DNA of 64,000 nt from Methylotuvimicrobium alcaliphilum 20Z. Lineage in GTDB: Bacteria; Pseudomonadota; Gammaproteobacteria; Methylococcales; Methylomonadaceae. Shown here piece by piece: positions 35,910 through 45,728 of this stretch. A program made the position numbers and the translations under genes. The stretch spans positions 186,001 through 250,000 of the forward strand of contig NC_016112.1 in the NCBI RefSeq assembly GCF_000968535.2, written 5' to 3'. Position 1 is the first letter of the stretch; each line of letters begins with the position of its first letter. The notes below the pieces were generated by a model that was not told where the DNA came from, did no database searches, and was given only the letters and a program-made list of their open reading frames with translations.

Positions 35910-36099
35910 CCTAAAAAAGCAGATGAGTACCTCAAGCTACCGTTCGCCCTGAGCCCTTCGGTGCGCTCAGGGGAGCCCAGTCGAAGGGTGTGAGGGGTAA
36001 TTTGGGCTTCACCAAGCCGGTGAAAGTGTTGTAGACCCTTCATGCTTCGACTTGGCTCAGCACGAACGGTCTACAACACATGCCAACTGCTCTTTTTGG
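35910..36099. repeat. R4 repeat
   Basis: It starts CCTAAAAAAGCAGATGAG and ends CAACTGCTCTTTTTGG. The interior has CTACCGTTCGCCCTGAGCCC, TTCACCAAGCCGGTGAAAGT and CTCAGCACGAACGGTC. The second copy is at 47580-47895. Confidence 0.75.
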
Positions 36100-36140
36100 A
36101 ATGAGCGACAAATGGTTTATTTTAACGATGCGACTTGATT

Positions 36141-36962
36141 ATGGTCATTAAACGAATGCTTTCGATACTGTTGCCTTATTTGTTGTTTCTTCTGGCTTTA
36201 TTTATATGGCAACGAAACCTGATTTATTTTCCCGTAAAGCAGACATTAGTGAGGCAACAAGAGTTGGTTGAACGGCTAAATCTGGAACTTTGGCCGGCAA
36301 AGGAAAACTATCTTGGCTTGATGTCTAAATCGACCAAGAGAGGCGATAAAGGTACGGTTATCGTTTTTCATGGTAATGCGGGAAGCGCGATCAATCGGGT
36401 TTATTACTTCAATGCATTGGAAAGGCTGGGATACCGGGTTATTGTTGCGGAATATCCGGGTTACGGCGCAAGATCGGGATCGCCATCGGAATCGGGATTG
36501 ATCAGCGACGGTATTGCCATCGCAACACAAGCGAGGGACGATTTCGGCGAGCCCATTTTTCTTTGGGGCGAGTCGCTGGGTAGCGGTGTGGTCGGGGGAA
36601 TCGTGCATTCCGGAAAAGTCCCGATTAAAGGCATTGTAATGATGACGCCGTTCGATAGCATGGCTAATGTTGCGCAACACCATTACTGGTTGTTTTTGGC
36701 CAAATGGCTGATTCGCGACCGGTTCGATAATCTCAAATACCTGAACGGCTACAGCGGCAATACTGCCATGGTGACTGCCGAAGAAGATCAAACCATTCCG
36801 AATCGCTATAGCCTAAATTTATATGAATCGCTTCAATGTCATAAACGGCTGTGGTCTTTTAAAAATGCCGATCACAACAGTTTGCCGCTGGCTCCGGAAT
36901 TACCGTGGTGGCAGGAAGTGATGCACTTTATCGATGAAACTGAGCCAGTTATTGGCGAATAA
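36141..36962 (+). CDS. Membrane-anchored alpha/beta hydrolase
   Basis: The product has 273 residues with an N-terminal anchor (MLSILLPYLLFLLALFIW). The oxyanion region is VIVFHGNAGSA, the nucleophile elbow GESLGSG (Ser), the acid likely in TAEEDQTIP and the His in NADHNSLP. The closest pattern is the BEM46/ABHD13-like serine hydrolases. Substrate unknown. ATG 36141 is preferred to an in-frame TTG two codons earlier. It is transcribed towards the convergent protease-like gene, whose 3' end is only 3 bp away. Confidence 0.88.
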   Translation: MVIKRMLSILLPYLLFLLALFIWQRNLIYFPVKQTLVRQQELVERLNLELWPAKENYLGLMSKSTKRGDKGTVIVFHGNAGSAINRVYYFNALERLGYRVIVAEYPGYGARSGSPSESGLISDGIAIATQARDDFGEPIFLWGESLGSGVVGGIVHSGKVPIKGIVMMTPFDSMANVAQHHYWLFLAKWLIRDRFDNLKYLNGYSGNTAMVTAEEDQTIPNRYSLNLYESLQCHKRLWSFKNADHNSLPLAPELPWWQEVMHFIDETEPVIGE

Positions 36963-36964
36963 AA

Positions 36965-37681
36965 TTAATAAGGTTTTAAAATAATTTGATTGCTCGCATC
37001 ATCGAACGTCATTTGGAAACGTCCTAAAAAGCTCATACCCAGCAAGCCGCTCGATTGTAATTTATCGTCCGCAATGAAACTCACATCCACGTTATCGGCT
37101 TGAGCTTTGCCGATAACGACCGATTTAAGCTTGCCTTGCATAATTTCGACTCTGCCGTTCGCGGTTTCGCTGAATCCAGGTTGTAAATTTCTGTCGGTAA
37201 AACCCAATGCGGATTGAAGCGAGGCGGGTAACACCAGAGTGGTCGCGCCGGTATCGATCAGCATATTGGCTTTCAGTTTGATGCCGTAAGGCCCCGATAA
37301 TTCGGCTTGGACCAAATGATGCGAACCGCTGCGGGTGGTTTTGATGGCATAACTGGCGTCGGTCTTAGGCTTTTCAACAACTGCAGGAGGCGGCGTGTTG
37401 TCATAGCGCTTGATGCTGGTGATGATGATTTTTTCGATATTTCCTTCCTTGTTGGATAATTGAACAAAGTTATAATCGCTTAGCAATCGTTTTAATTGTT
37501 GATCCGGTGTGCCGCTAAGACGAAGGGGAGGGCCGTCTTGGACTAAGTGTAAATTCTTTATTGTTATGCTCTGCGCATGAATGATTTGTTCGAGTTGAGT
37601 TTTAAGGCTATCGGCTTGTGCGATGCCGAGCGTTAACATCAACGCTAACAGGGTGGCAATGATCGAGTTTTTTCCGGACAT
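36965..37681 (-). CDS. Secreted retropepsin-like aspartic protease
   Basis: The product has 238 residues with a signal peptide (SIIATLLALMLTLGIAQA) and is therefore periplasmic. The C-terminal half is a clan AA protease domain with the catalytic LIDTGATTLVLP triad and the later GLLGMSFLGRFQMTFD. The N-terminal half has no domain I recognise. As in retropepsins, it would act as a dimer. Its substrate is unknown. Confidence 0.88.
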   Translation of the reverse strand: MSGKNSIIATLLALMLTLGIAQADSLKTQLEQIIHAQSITIKNLHLVQDGPPLRLSGTPDQQLKRLLSDYNFVQLSNKEGNIEKIIITSIKRYDNTPPPAVVEKPKTDASYAIKTTRSGSHHLVQAELSGPYGIKLKANMLIDTGATTLVLPASLQSALGFTDRNLQPGFSETANGRVEIMQGKLKSVVIGKAQADNVDVSFIADDKLQSSGLLGMSFLGRFQMTFDDASNQIILKPY

Positions 37682-37898
37682 AGCGTGCCGCCAGTAAGGT
37701 GCTAAAAAAATTTGAGCCTAAAATCCGCGTCCGGGTTTCACAAATAACCAATTTTAATAAGACAAGTGTTGACAGGCGCGGCAAAACAACGTTGGATTGT
37801 AAGGGTTCGTCTCAAAAAAATCATTAAGTCGCTTTTTATGCCCTATCAAAAAGCGTCGATGTCATAATCCATTAATAACTAAAACAAGGCAAACATCG
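37682..37898. other. Intergenic region upstream of hppA
   Basis: This holds the promoter region shared by divergent genes. A TTGACA occurs at about 37768 but no matching -10 box at 16-18 bp is convincing. Confidence 0.35.
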
Positions 37899-40067
37899 AT
37901 GAATACAGGACAGTTGATTACATATTTCACCCCGGTTTTCGGGTTATTAGCGCTATTTTTTATCATTAAACGTTCGGCATGGGTTAACAAGCAGGATGCC
38001 GGGAATGAACGGATGACGCGGATCGCAGGCTTCATCGAAGATGGCGCCATGGCCTTTCTCAAGGCGGAATACCGGGTTTTATCTATTTTTGTCGTTCTAG
38101 TCGCTATTTTGTTGGGTTGGATGGGCTCTTTGTCTGACGATTCATCTTGGATGATTGCATTATCATTCATATTAGGCGCGTTTTGTTCCGGATTTGCCGG
38201 TTTTTTAGGCATGCGTATTGCCACTAAGGCCAATGTCAGAACGACGCAAGCGGCCAGAACGAATATCGGTAGCGCACTGCGGGTGGCCTTTGCCGGCGGT
38301 TCGGTGATGGGCATGTGCGTGGTCGGCCTCGGCGTGTTGGGACTCAGTTTGCTGCTAATCGTGTTTTCTTCGATGGGATGGGAAATTGGCCGCATCGTCA
38401 CGGTGATTACCGGCTTTTCGTTCGGCGCGTCTTCGATTGCTTTGTTTGCCAGGGTCGGCGGCGGCATATACACCAAAGCGGCCGATGTCGGCGCCGACTT
38501 GGTCGGAAAGGTAGAAGCCGGTATTCCCGAGGACCATCCGCTGAATCCGGCGACGATCGCCGATAATGTCGGCGATAATGTCGGCGATGTTGCCGGAATG
38601 GGTGCCGACCTTTTCGAATCCTATGTCGGCTCCATTATCGGCACTATGGTGCTGGGCGCGGTATTGATCGGGACAGTCGGATTTGAAGCAGACAACGAAT
38701 TCGGCGGATTGAATGCCGTGTTGTTGCCTTTGGTGCTAGCCGCTGTAGGTATCGTGACATCGATTATCGGTACATGGTTCGTGCGTATCAAAGAGGGCGG
38801 AAATCCGCAAAAAGCTTTGAATCGCGGCGAACTGGTGTCGGCATTATTCATGCTTTTAGCAACTTATGGGATCACTCAATGGATGTTGCCGGAATCCTGG
38901 CTAACCGGCTCGGGTGTTTACACGTCAATGGGCGTGTTCATCGCTATTATTATTGGTTTGGCATCAGGGCTGGCAATAGGCGCGATTACCGAATTTTATA
39001 CCGGAACCGGAACCCGCCCGGTAAGAGGCATCGTCGAGCAATCGCTGACCGGGTCCGCGACCAATATTATTGCCGGGGTCGGAGTAGGCATGCAGTCGAC
39101 CGCAGTACCGATTATTATTATTGCCGCCGCCATTATCGGAGCTTATGAATTCGCCGGTTTATACGGCATTGCCATAGCGGCGGTGGGGATGTTGTCCAAT
39201 ACCGGCATTCAATTGGCTGTCGATGCTTATGGGCCCATCTCCGATAATGCCGGAGGCATCGCCGAAATGGCGGCCTTACCGAAAGACGTGAGAGAGCGGA
39301 CCGATAAGCTTGATGCAGTCGGCAATACGACCGCGGCAATCGGTAAGGGATTTGCGATCGGTTCGGCCGCATTGACCGCGCTGGCATTGTTTGCCGCTTT
39401 CATGACCACCGCCAACATTTCCAGTATCGATATTTCTAAGCCCTATGTCATGGGCGGTTTATTTTTGGGCGGCATGTTGCCGTTTCTATTTTCATCATTA
39501 GCGATGGCGGCTGTCGGAAGAGCGGCGATGGATATGATTCAAGAAGTGAGACGACAGTTTGCCTCTATCCCCGAGTTGAAAGCGGCGCTCGAAGTCATGC
39601 GTCGCAACGAAGGGAAGGAATTGGATCAATGGAGCGAGGCCGACCAGCTGGTTTTCAATAATGCGGACGGCAAAGCGGAATACAGTCAATGCGTCGCGAT
39701 TTCAACACGAGCCTCGCTTCGGGAAATGGTGTTTCCCGGATTACTGGCCGTCGTTTCGCCGGTTGTCGTGGGATTCGGCGGCGGCGCTGAAATGTTGGGC
39801 GGCTTACTAGCCGGGGTTACGGTAAGCGGGGTGTTAATGGCGATTTTTCAATCCAATGCCGGCGGCGCTTGGGACAATGCCAAGAAAATGATCGAAGCTG
39901 GTGTGGAAATTCAAGGACGCACCTATCGTAAAGGCTCGGAGCCCCATAAAGCGGCGGTAGTCGGCGACACGGTCGGCGATCCGTTCAAAGATACTTCGGG
40001 GCCTTCGCTGAATATTCTGTTGAAATTGATGTCCGTGGTGGCATTGGTAATTGCGCCGATGTTGTGA
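37899..40067 (+). CDS. hppA: Membrane-bound ion-pumping pyrophosphatase
   Basis: This 722-residue polytopic protein hydrolyses pyrophosphate and pumps ions out of the cytoplasm. The substrate site is intact: [40 protein letters not shown] and the C-terminal [20 protein letters not shown]. The K+-determining position reads [10 protein letters not shown]; Ala (not Lys) there marks the K+-dependent subfamily, which includes both H+ and Na+ pumps. Which ion is moved here cannot be read safely. Methanotrophs often have it. It lies alone; a soluble pyrophosphatase gene is at 59.9 kb. Confidence 0.96.
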   Translation: MNTGQLITYFTPVFGLLALFFIIKRSAWVNKQDAGNERMTRIAGFIEDGAMAFLKAEYRVLSIFVVLVAILLGWMGSLSDDSSWMIALSFILGAFCSGFAGFLGMRIATKANVRTTQAARTNIGSALRVAFAGGSVMGMCVVGLGVLGLSLLLIVFSSMGWEIGRIVTVITGFSFGASSIALFARVGGGIYTKAADVGADLVGKVEAGIPEDHPLNPATIADNVGDNVGDVAGMGADLFESYVGSIIGTMVLGAVLIGTVGFEADNEFGGLNAVLLPLVLAAVGIVTSIIGTWFVRIKEGGNPQKALNRGELVSALFMLLATYGITQWMLPESWLTGSGVYTSMGVFIAIIIGLASGLAIGAITEFYTGTGTRPVRGIVEQSLTGSATNIIAGVGVGMQSTAVPIIIIAAAIIGAYEFAGLYGIAIAAVGMLSNTGIQLAVDAYGPISDNAGGIAEMAALPKDVRERTDKLDAVGNTTAAIGKGFAIGSAALTALALFAAFMTTANISSIDISKPYVMGGLFLGGMLPFLFSSLAMAAVGRAAMDMIQEVRRQFASIPELKAALEVMRRNEGKELDQWSEADQLVFNNADGKAEYSQCVAISTRASLREMVFPGLLAVVSPVVVGFGGGAEMLGGLLAGVTVSGVLMAIFQSNAGGAWDNAKKMIEAGVEIQGRTYRKGSEPHKAAVVGDTVGDPFKDTSGPSLNILLKLMSVVALVIAPML

Positions 40068-40105
40068 TGGGCCTAAGACGATTTCAAGCAAAAAATATTC
40101 CGTTC

Positions 40106-40267
40106 TATACCCATCGCACTTCAAATTTCGGCATTGACACATGGAGGCGCCGGGGTGTTCGGCGAAGGCTTTGACAGCAGGGATGCTGTCACAGAGCCTA
40201 CATGGACGTATTCACGGCGTCCTTTGACGGACACCCCAGCGCCGAAATTTGACCAGCAAAGGGTATA
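40106..40267 (-). repeat. R1 repeat, reverse orientation
   Basis: It starts TATACCCATCGCACTTCAAA and ends TTTGACCAGCAAAGGGTATA. It contains CACAGAGCCTACATGGACG, a full match to the IS110 insertion target, so this copy is an unused site. Confidence 0.9.
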
Positions 40268-40337
40268 AGTGTCTTGTTGATGCCGTAAAAGACCGTTCAG
40301 CCTACAACAGATCTTAGGCGAACGCGGTCTATTACCA

Positions 40338-40425
40338 CAGCAATTCCCAGTTTGAGCAGTTTCGCCGATTTTAGGGTGTGGGGTATGCCTGTCGAGGAAC
40401 GCCGTAAACCCATCCATGGCAATTA
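40338..40425 (-). repeat. R2 repeat fragment
   Basis: CAGCAATTCCCAGTTTGAGC and GGGTGTGGGGTATGCCTGTC GAGGAACGCC are one end of an R2 copy in reverse orientation; the other end is missing. Confidence 0.7.
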
Positions 40426-40427
40426 GT

Positions 40428-40495
40428 CGCCGCCGTCAAGCCTACAAGGACGTATTCACGGCGTCCTGTCAAGCGAGTTACCGAACCCTCAACAA
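40428..40495 (-). repeat. R6 repeat fragment
   Basis: The reverse complement (TCGGTAACTCGCTTGACAGG, then ACGCCGTGAATACGTCC) matches the R6 copy at 48161-48313. Confidence 0.55.
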
Positions 40496-40538
40496 CGCTC
40501 ATAGTTCCTGGACATTATTTATCACGAAATCCTTAGAG

Positions 40539-40751
40539 TTAGACTTCTAATTTCAGAACGGCCTGCTTGACCGGCTCGGCTAGGCCGTTTCCGTCTTTTC
40601 GGCAATAATCGATGATTTCGCGGCGCATCCGGGGTTCCCAGGCGCGTAGTAGATGATTTTTGATGCTCTCGACGGCGGCCTCCTTATCAGGGTCCGCATT
40701 GAAGAATTCGCCGATTGCATTGGCCATTTTGATGAGTTTTTCTATCTGCAT
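40539..40751 (-). CDS. fdsD: Formate dehydrogenase delta subunit
   Basis: The product has 70 residues (MQIEKLIKMANAIGEFFNAD, then IKNHLLRAWEPRMRREIIDY). The H-x-x-x-x-W-x-P-R-M-R motif is the signature of FdsD, a small subunit needed for assembly of the NAD-dependent Mo/W formate dehydrogenase. ATG 40751 starts the conserved part. It is separated from fdhD by two repeats (40936-41094 and 41251-41479), which is unusual for this normally tight operon. Confidence 0.88.
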   Translation of the reverse strand: MQIEKLIKMANAIGEFFNADPDKEAAVESIKNHLLRAWEPRMRREIIDYCRKDGNGLAEPVKQAVLKLEV

Positions 40752-40891
40752 GATTGTCTGCCTCTGTACGCGACAAAATTTTCTTAAAGGATATGATTCA
40801 TAGGATTTATCGGCTACCCGTTTCAACCATGGTGGAGTAAAAAAGCTTTAGCTTTTTTAGGCAAAAGCTGAAGCTTTTGCACTCCTTTCCT

Positions 40892-40909
40892 CACTGCCAT
40901 TAAGTTAAG
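40892..40909. repeat. Solo end of the CACTGCCATTAAG element
   Basis: CACTGCCATTAAGTTAAG equals the right end of the miniature element at 60761-60901. Only one end is present, next to an R1 copy. Confidence 0.55.
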
Positions 40910-40935
40910 CCGGCATGGATTGCCGACATCCAGAC

Positions 40936-41094
40936 TATACCTTTCGCACTTCAAATTTCGGCAGTGCCTGAGGAGGCGCCGGGGTGCTCGGCAAAGGCTT
41001 TGCCAGCATGGAGCTGGCATAGAGCCTACAGGGACGTATTCACGGCGTCCTTTGACTGGCACCCCGGTGCCGAATTTTGATCTACGATGGGTAT
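40936..41094 (-). repeat. R1 repeat, reverse orientation, between fdhD and fdsD
   Basis: It starts TATACCTTTCGCACTTCAAA and ends GATCTACGATGGGTAT. The IS110 target here is CATAGAGCCTACAGGGACG with one mismatch. It splits the fds operon. Confidence 0.9.
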
Positions 41095-41250
41095 GGATGT
41101 ATTCAATACTTGCCATCCGTGGCCTGGATTCATGCCGGGCGCCCTGCCCGGCACCCTAACGGGTCAATGCAAATCTGCTCCCGGCAGATTTGTCCGCCGA
41201 TCCTTGGCGGAATGACGCGGGTTTTCGTTATCTTAATGGTCATGATTCCT

Positions 41251-41479
41251 CCTGATTAGCAAGTTTCTTCAGCTAAAGCCCAAAAACCAGCATATCCCTA
41301 GCAGGACGGGGTTTGCAACCCCGTTCTAAACGTTTTGACTTTGGCCGAAGTCAGCCGAAATGTTTAGGGCAAACCGAAACGTTGGGGACGGGTTAAATAA
41401 CCCGTCCCGCAGAAGTGGCTACGACTGGCCACTGCTCGGACAGTTGGCTTCAGCAAGCTGAAGCATCTTGCTAATCAGG
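41251..41479. repeat. R3 repeat between fdhD and fdsD
   Basis: It starts CCTGATTAGCAAGTTTCTTC and ends ATCTTGCTAATCAGG. TGATTCCT flanks both sides (41243-41250 and 41480-41487), a perfect 8-bp duplication. The interior (GACGGGGTTTGCAACCCCGT) is palindromic. Confidence 0.85.
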
Positions 41480-41530
41480 TGATTCCTTGCCTACGTTCGA
41501 TTTTTTCGTGAAACCATTGCAAGGTTAATT

Positions 41531-42388
41531 TCAAACCAAATCGGCTTCTCGGTGGATCAGCCGATGCGAATGACTGTAAACGACATGCCGGTCTTCTCGG
41601 GCGAAGCCGACCAGCGTCAGGCCGGTCTCCTCGGCCAACCGTATCGCAAGTCCGGTCGGCGCGGAAATCGCGGCCAACAAGCCAATGCCGGCGACGGCGG
41701 TTTTTTGGACCATTTCGTAACTGGCCCGGCTCGTGACGATCACAAAACCGTCGGCCGGATTTCGTCCTGTCCTCAATAATGCCCCGACCAGCTTATCCAA
41801 GGCATTGTGGCGCCCGACATCCTCGCGTATGGTTTGAATGCCCCGGCTAGGCAAGACCCATGCGGCCGCATGCACGGCGCCGGTCAATCGGTTGAGTTGC
41901 TGATGCTGCGTCAACTCGTCCAATGCCGATAACAATTCGGCAGACGTTACCGAAGCACCGCCCGATACCGGCGCGGGATGACGAACGGCTTGTTGCAAGG
42001 TGCTAGCCCCGCACAAGCCGCAACCGGTCCGCCCGGTCAAATTGCGGCCTTTATCGGCCATACCTTGCCTGCGCTGTTCGGGGATTTTAAGACGTACTTC
42101 GATGCCGTCCTTGCGGTTGTAAACCCGCGTGCTCAGAATCTCGGCCGGATGACGGACAATATCTTCGGTGATGCTGAAGCCGAGCGCGAACTCTTCCAAA
42201 TTAGTCGGCGTCGCCAGCATCACGACATGCGGCACGCCGTTATAGACCAGCGACACCGGCACTTCCTCGGCGATGTAATCCTGTTGCACGCTATGCCGTC
42301 CGCCCTGCCAGCGCTCTACCGGGCATTGCCGATAACTCGGCCAGCCCAGTTCCCACGCAGATGATTCGGGCGCCGCAAGATCAAGCAT
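41531..42388 (-). CDS. fdhD: Formate dehydrogenase sulfurtransferase FdhD
   Basis: The product has 285 residues. FdhD moves sulfur from a cysteine desulfurase to the molybdenum cofactor of formate dehydrogenase. The Cys pair is in LTGRTGCGLCGAST (about residue 120). The C-terminal half has the typical TSRASYEMVQKTAVAGIGLL and AISAPTGLAIRLA. It overlaps the fdsA 3' end by 8 bp, so the two are translationally coupled. The gene is intact although its client subunit here is truncated; a second formate dehydrogenase elsewhere could use it. Confidence 0.95.
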   Translation of the reverse strand: MLDLAAPESSAWELGWPSYRQCPVERWQGGRHSVQQDYIAEEVPVSLVYNGVPHVVMLATPTNLEEFALGFSITEDIVRHPAEILSTRVYNRKDGIEVRLKIPEQRRQGMADKGRNLTGRTGCGLCGASTLQQAVRHPAPVSGGASVTSAELLSALDELTQHQQLNRLTGAVHAAAWVLPSRGIQTIREDVGRHNALDKLVGALLRTGRNPADGFVIVTSRASYEMVQKTAVAGIGLLAAISAPTGLAIRLAEETGLTLVGFAREDRHVVYSHSHRLIHREADLV

Positions 42389-44102
42389 AATGCGTGCCTT
42401 GCTCCAACAATTCCAATTGCTGCTTCGAAAAGTCGCTGTACTGTTTTTGCCATTCGGAAGGCTGCGTGACTTTCGATACTTGCACCGCGGTGACTTTGTA
42501 TTCCGGACAATTGGTCGCCCAGTCGGAATTGTCGGTCGTGATTACGTTCGCGCCCGATTCCGGGAAATGAAAAGTCGTATAGACGACGCCCGGCTGTACG
42601 CGTTCGCTGATCAATGCGCGTAATACCGTTTCTCCGGAACGGCTCTTGATGCCCACCCAATCGCCGTCGATGATGCCGCGATCCTCCGCATCGTGCGGAT
42701 GAATTTCCAGCCTGTCCTCGGCATGCCACGCGACATTTTCGGTTCGGCGTGTTTGCGCGCCGACATTGTATTGAGACAGGATGCGGCCGGTCGTCAAAAT
42801 CAGCGGGAACATCCGCGTCGTGCGTTCTTCGGTCGCGACATATTCGGTCAGCATGAACAGACCTTTGCCGTTCGGGCGCATGAACTCATGGGCATGCATC
42901 GTAGGAGTACCCGCAGGATTTTCTTCGTTGCACGGCCATTGGATGCTGCCGAGGCGATCGATTTTTTCGTAGCTGACGCCGGCGAATGTCGGCGTCAGCC
43001 TAGCGATCTCGTCCATGATTTGGGACGGATGGCTGTAATTCATCGGATAGCCCATCGCATTCACGAGCAACTGCGTGACCTGCCAGTCTTCGTAACCGGC
43101 CAATGGCTTCATGACCTTGCGCACCGGCGAGATACGTCGTTCGGCGTTCGTGAACGTGCCGTTTTTCTCGAGGAACGACGACCCGGGCAGGAAAACATGC
43201 GCGAACTTGGCCGTTTCGTTCAGGAATAGATCCTGTACGATCACGCATTCCATCGATCTCAAAGCATGATGGACGTGTTGGATGTCGGGGTCCGATTGCG
43301 CAATATCCTCGCCTTCGACGTAGAGCCCCATGAAAGTGCCGTCGGATGCGGCATCGAACATGTTCGGAATGCGCAGGCCAGGCTCGGATTCGAGAATCAC
43401 GTTCCAATCTTTTTCGAACAGCTGGCGCGTCTCGGCATCGGAGACATGGCGGTAGCCCGGGAATTCGTGTGGGAACGAGCCCATGTCGCACGAACCTTGC
43501 ACGTTGTTCTGTCCGCGCAACGGATTGACGCCGACGCCTTCACGTCCGAGGTTGCCGGTCGCCATCGCTAGGTTGGCGATGCCGATGACGGTCGTCGAGC
43601 CTTGACTGTGCTCGGTCACGCCCAAGCCGTAATAGATTGCGCCATTGCCGCCGGTCGCGTAAAGGCGCGCCGCAGCGCGAATATCGGCGGCCGGCACGCC
43701 GGTGATCCCTTCGGTCTGCTCGGGGGCATGACGCGGATCGGCGATGAAGGTTTTCCATTTTGCGAACGCGGCGGTGTCGCAGCGCTCTTGAATAAAGGCT
43801 TCATCGAGCAGATTTTCGGTCACGATGACATGGCCGAGCGCGTTGATCAACGCGACGTTCGTTCCCGGACGCAGCTTCAGATGGTAATCGGCTTTGACAT
43901 GCGGCGAGTTTCTGACCAGATCGATCTCGCGTGGGTCGACGACGATCAGTTTCGCGCCTTGGCGCAGCCGTTTTTTCATCAACGAACCGAACACCGGATG
44001 GCCGTCGGTCGGATTCGCGCCGATGACCATGATCACGTCGGCCTGACGATCTCGAACGGCAAGGCCGATGTCGGCATCGCAGTCGAGTCGGTCGCCCGGC
44101 AA
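42381..44102 (-). pseudogene. fdsA: 5'-truncated formate dehydrogenase alpha subunit
   Basis: The open frame encodes 573 residues. From about residue 24 (ADVIMVIGANPTDGHPVFGS) it matches the C-terminal two thirds of FdsA: the molybdopterin-binding parts (IVVDPREIDLVRNSP, YYGLGVTEHSQGSTTVIGI, GVNPLRGQNNVQGSCDMG) and the final dinucleotide-binding domain (ILTTGRILSQYNVGAQTRR). A complete FdsA is about 950 residues. The missing part holds all iron-sulfur domains and, by comparison with known FdsA, the metal-binding Cys. Codons before ADVIM read as the antisense of a different gene. The protein cannot be active. Confidence 0.88.
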
Positions 44103-44291
44103 CTACGCCTCGATTTCATTCCGCTGACGAAAGAACGATTCGATCTGGTGATGCGCCGCTTCGACTATTTCGAGCCGCCGATCCAGAATCTACTGGAACT
44201 GACCCGCACGCCCGCGTTCATCGAAAAAGCCGAAGAACTGGGCGGTTACGATTTGTCCGGTGCCGGGCGGGTGGTATTGAATCTCAGGTAA
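44050..44291 (+). pseudogene. C-terminal fragment of a PBP-domain regulator
   Basis: From about 44050 the plus strand reads SNGKADVGIAVESVARQLRL, LDFIPLTKERFDLVMRR and LTRTPAFIEKAEELGGYDLS. This is the end of the PBP_like (PF12727) domain that follows a ModE-like helix-turn-helix in regulators next to molybdoenzyme operons. The N-terminal part is absent. The fragment abuts the broken 5' end of fdsA head to head, as left by a deletion between divergent genes. Confidence 0.75.
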
Positions 44292-44410
44292 ATCCTTACG
44301 TCCGAGGTTATGCCGACACTACTCCATCTGCCACAGCCACCCCGTAACAAAGCGATTGTGTTCACTCTTTGCGTGGCTACACTCTAGTTTTTTTGCCGAG
44401 CGGGTCGACC

Positions 44411-44749
44411 ATGTACGCAACCAATGTCAGGAATTTAAAACGCAATCCTTCGGAGGCCCTTAGACATGCCGAAAAAGAACCGGTATTGATCTTAAAAGGC
44501 AATCAACCGAATGCCCTGCTGTTAAATTTAAAAAGCTCACTAGGGGAGTTGAATGATCAACTCAAGCCCGCTTTGGCAGCCAGTTTATTTAAAGACTGAG
44601 TGTTGTCATTGGGAGCAGTCGCGCAAATCAGCGGTTTGAGCCTATCCGAATTTATCGACCATTTGACCCAGTTGGATATCGATGTTGTCGTAGCCGACAA
44701 GCAAACCGCCAAGGAACTGGAAACATTGAATTCATGGCTATCGTCATAG
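44411..44749 (+). pseudogene. UPF0175 antitoxin with an internal TGA
   Basis: The first part is MYATNVRNLKRNPSEALRHA to ALAASLFKD, then TGA (44597-44599), then in the same frame VLSLGAVAQISGLSLSEFID to the stop at 44747-44749. Without the TGA it would be a 112-residue UPF0175 antitoxin: a Phd-like N-part and a helix-turn-helix C-part. GGA (Gly) is expected at that codon, so a single G to T change explains it. A GTG right after the TGA could restart translation of the C-part. Confidence 0.75.
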
Positions 44750-45210
44750 CCGATGCCGGATCGCTCATAGCGCTGGCTAAAATAAATCAACTTCAATTGT
44801 TGCCCGCACTTTTTGGCAAGGTAGTGATAACTCAAGCCGTTGCCGATGAATGTTTACGGGGGCAATCCGCCGATATCCTCTTGATCGAACAGGCTTTGAC
44901 TTCGGAGTGGTTGCAATGTGTGGACAATCCGGACTTTAAACACCCTTTATCGAGAAGTTTGGGATTGGGCGAGCAATCCAGCATTAAGTATGCCTTGCAA
45001 ACAAACGGTAACGCCTTGTTGATCTTGGATGATCCATTGGCGCGAAAACAAGCTTTGCGCAAGCAATTACTGGTAGTCGGTACGGCAGCAGTATTGTTTG
45101 CCGCTCAACGAAAAACCTTGATTCCCGATGCCGAGGCTTTAATCGCCGAACTCAGACAGATGGGGTATCGAATTTCAGATGCTGTGATTGCCCAATTGAA
45201 GAAGGGTTGA
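44734..45210 (+). CDS. PIN-like toxin (DUF3368)
   Basis: The product has 158 residues. The PIN fold starts MAIVIADAGSLIALAKINQL (acidic D), with further acids in VADECLRG, LGLGEQSSIKYAL and LLILDDPLARKQAL. Such proteins are expected to be Mg-dependent ribonucleases. ATG 44734 overlaps the antitoxin's end, as usual for UPF0175-DUF3368 pairs. The gene is intact while its antitoxin carries a stop codon. Confidence 0.85.
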   Translation: MAIVIADAGSLIALAKINQLQLLPALFGKVVITQAVADECLRGQSADILLIEQALTSEWLQCVDNPDFKHPLSRSLGLGEQSSIKYALQTNGNALLILDDPLARKQALRKQLLVVGTAAVLFAAQRKTLIPDAEALIAELRQMGYRISDAVIAQLKKG

Positions 45211-45499
45211 GCTGCCAGGTCCAGCAACTAGAAAATCGATCTCGCCGGTATCTTGCCGGGTTGCGTCGACGCTAAGCCGACTTATTCCGCTTTGCAAGAC
45301 CCCCGCTTCATCAATTCGGCAATTAGTCCACGAAACACATGAAAGGCATAATCTGCAAAAACTACGATATGACTGCTTCTGATGGAAGTTTTTAGGACGC
45401 CATTTGTTATTTCGAAAGTGCACGATTTTAAGCGGTCGCGGTTGCTCGATTGACAAGTGTCTGCGGCGGGTTCTTTCCGGTGATGGCCGGGGGTGGTAT
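45211..45499. other. Intergenic, no gene seen
   Basis: About 290 bp between the toxin and an R2 repeat. No supported frame or structured RNA is seen. Confidence 0.4.
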
Positions 45500-45714
45500 C
45501 AGCAATTCCCAATTTGGGGATCAAAAAGGTTTTGGGGTGTGCTTGGCGAGGATGTCGGTAGCAGGGCAGATTTTTGCTGCATGCAAAATCTGCATTCACG
45601 CCATCCTTGGCGTTCGAGCTGTCGCCAAGCCCCCATGGATGGGTTTACGGCGTTCCTCGACAGGCATACCCCATACCCTAAGATCGTCGAAAATGCTCAA
45701 ACTGGGAATTGCTG
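45500..45714 (+). repeat. R2 repeat, full copy
   Basis: It starts CAGCAATTCCCAATTTGG and ends CTCAAACTGGGAATTGCTG, inverted ends of about 17 bp. The interior has GGCAGATTTTTGCTGCATGC, CCATCCTTGGCG and GTTCCTCGACAGGCATACC. It is the best-preserved R2 copy in the window. Confidence 0.8.
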
Positions 45715-45728
45715 GGGGTATGAGATTT

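Noticed and set aside
43602-44049. N-terminal part of the regulator on the plus strand
   Set aside because: This open stretch is antisense to fdsA and has no helix-turn-helix; only the part after about 44050 matches the regulator family.
44597-44599. Selenocysteine codon in the antitoxin
   Set aside because: No SECIS-like hairpin is evident after the TGA and UPF0175 proteins have Gly there, not Cys or Sec.
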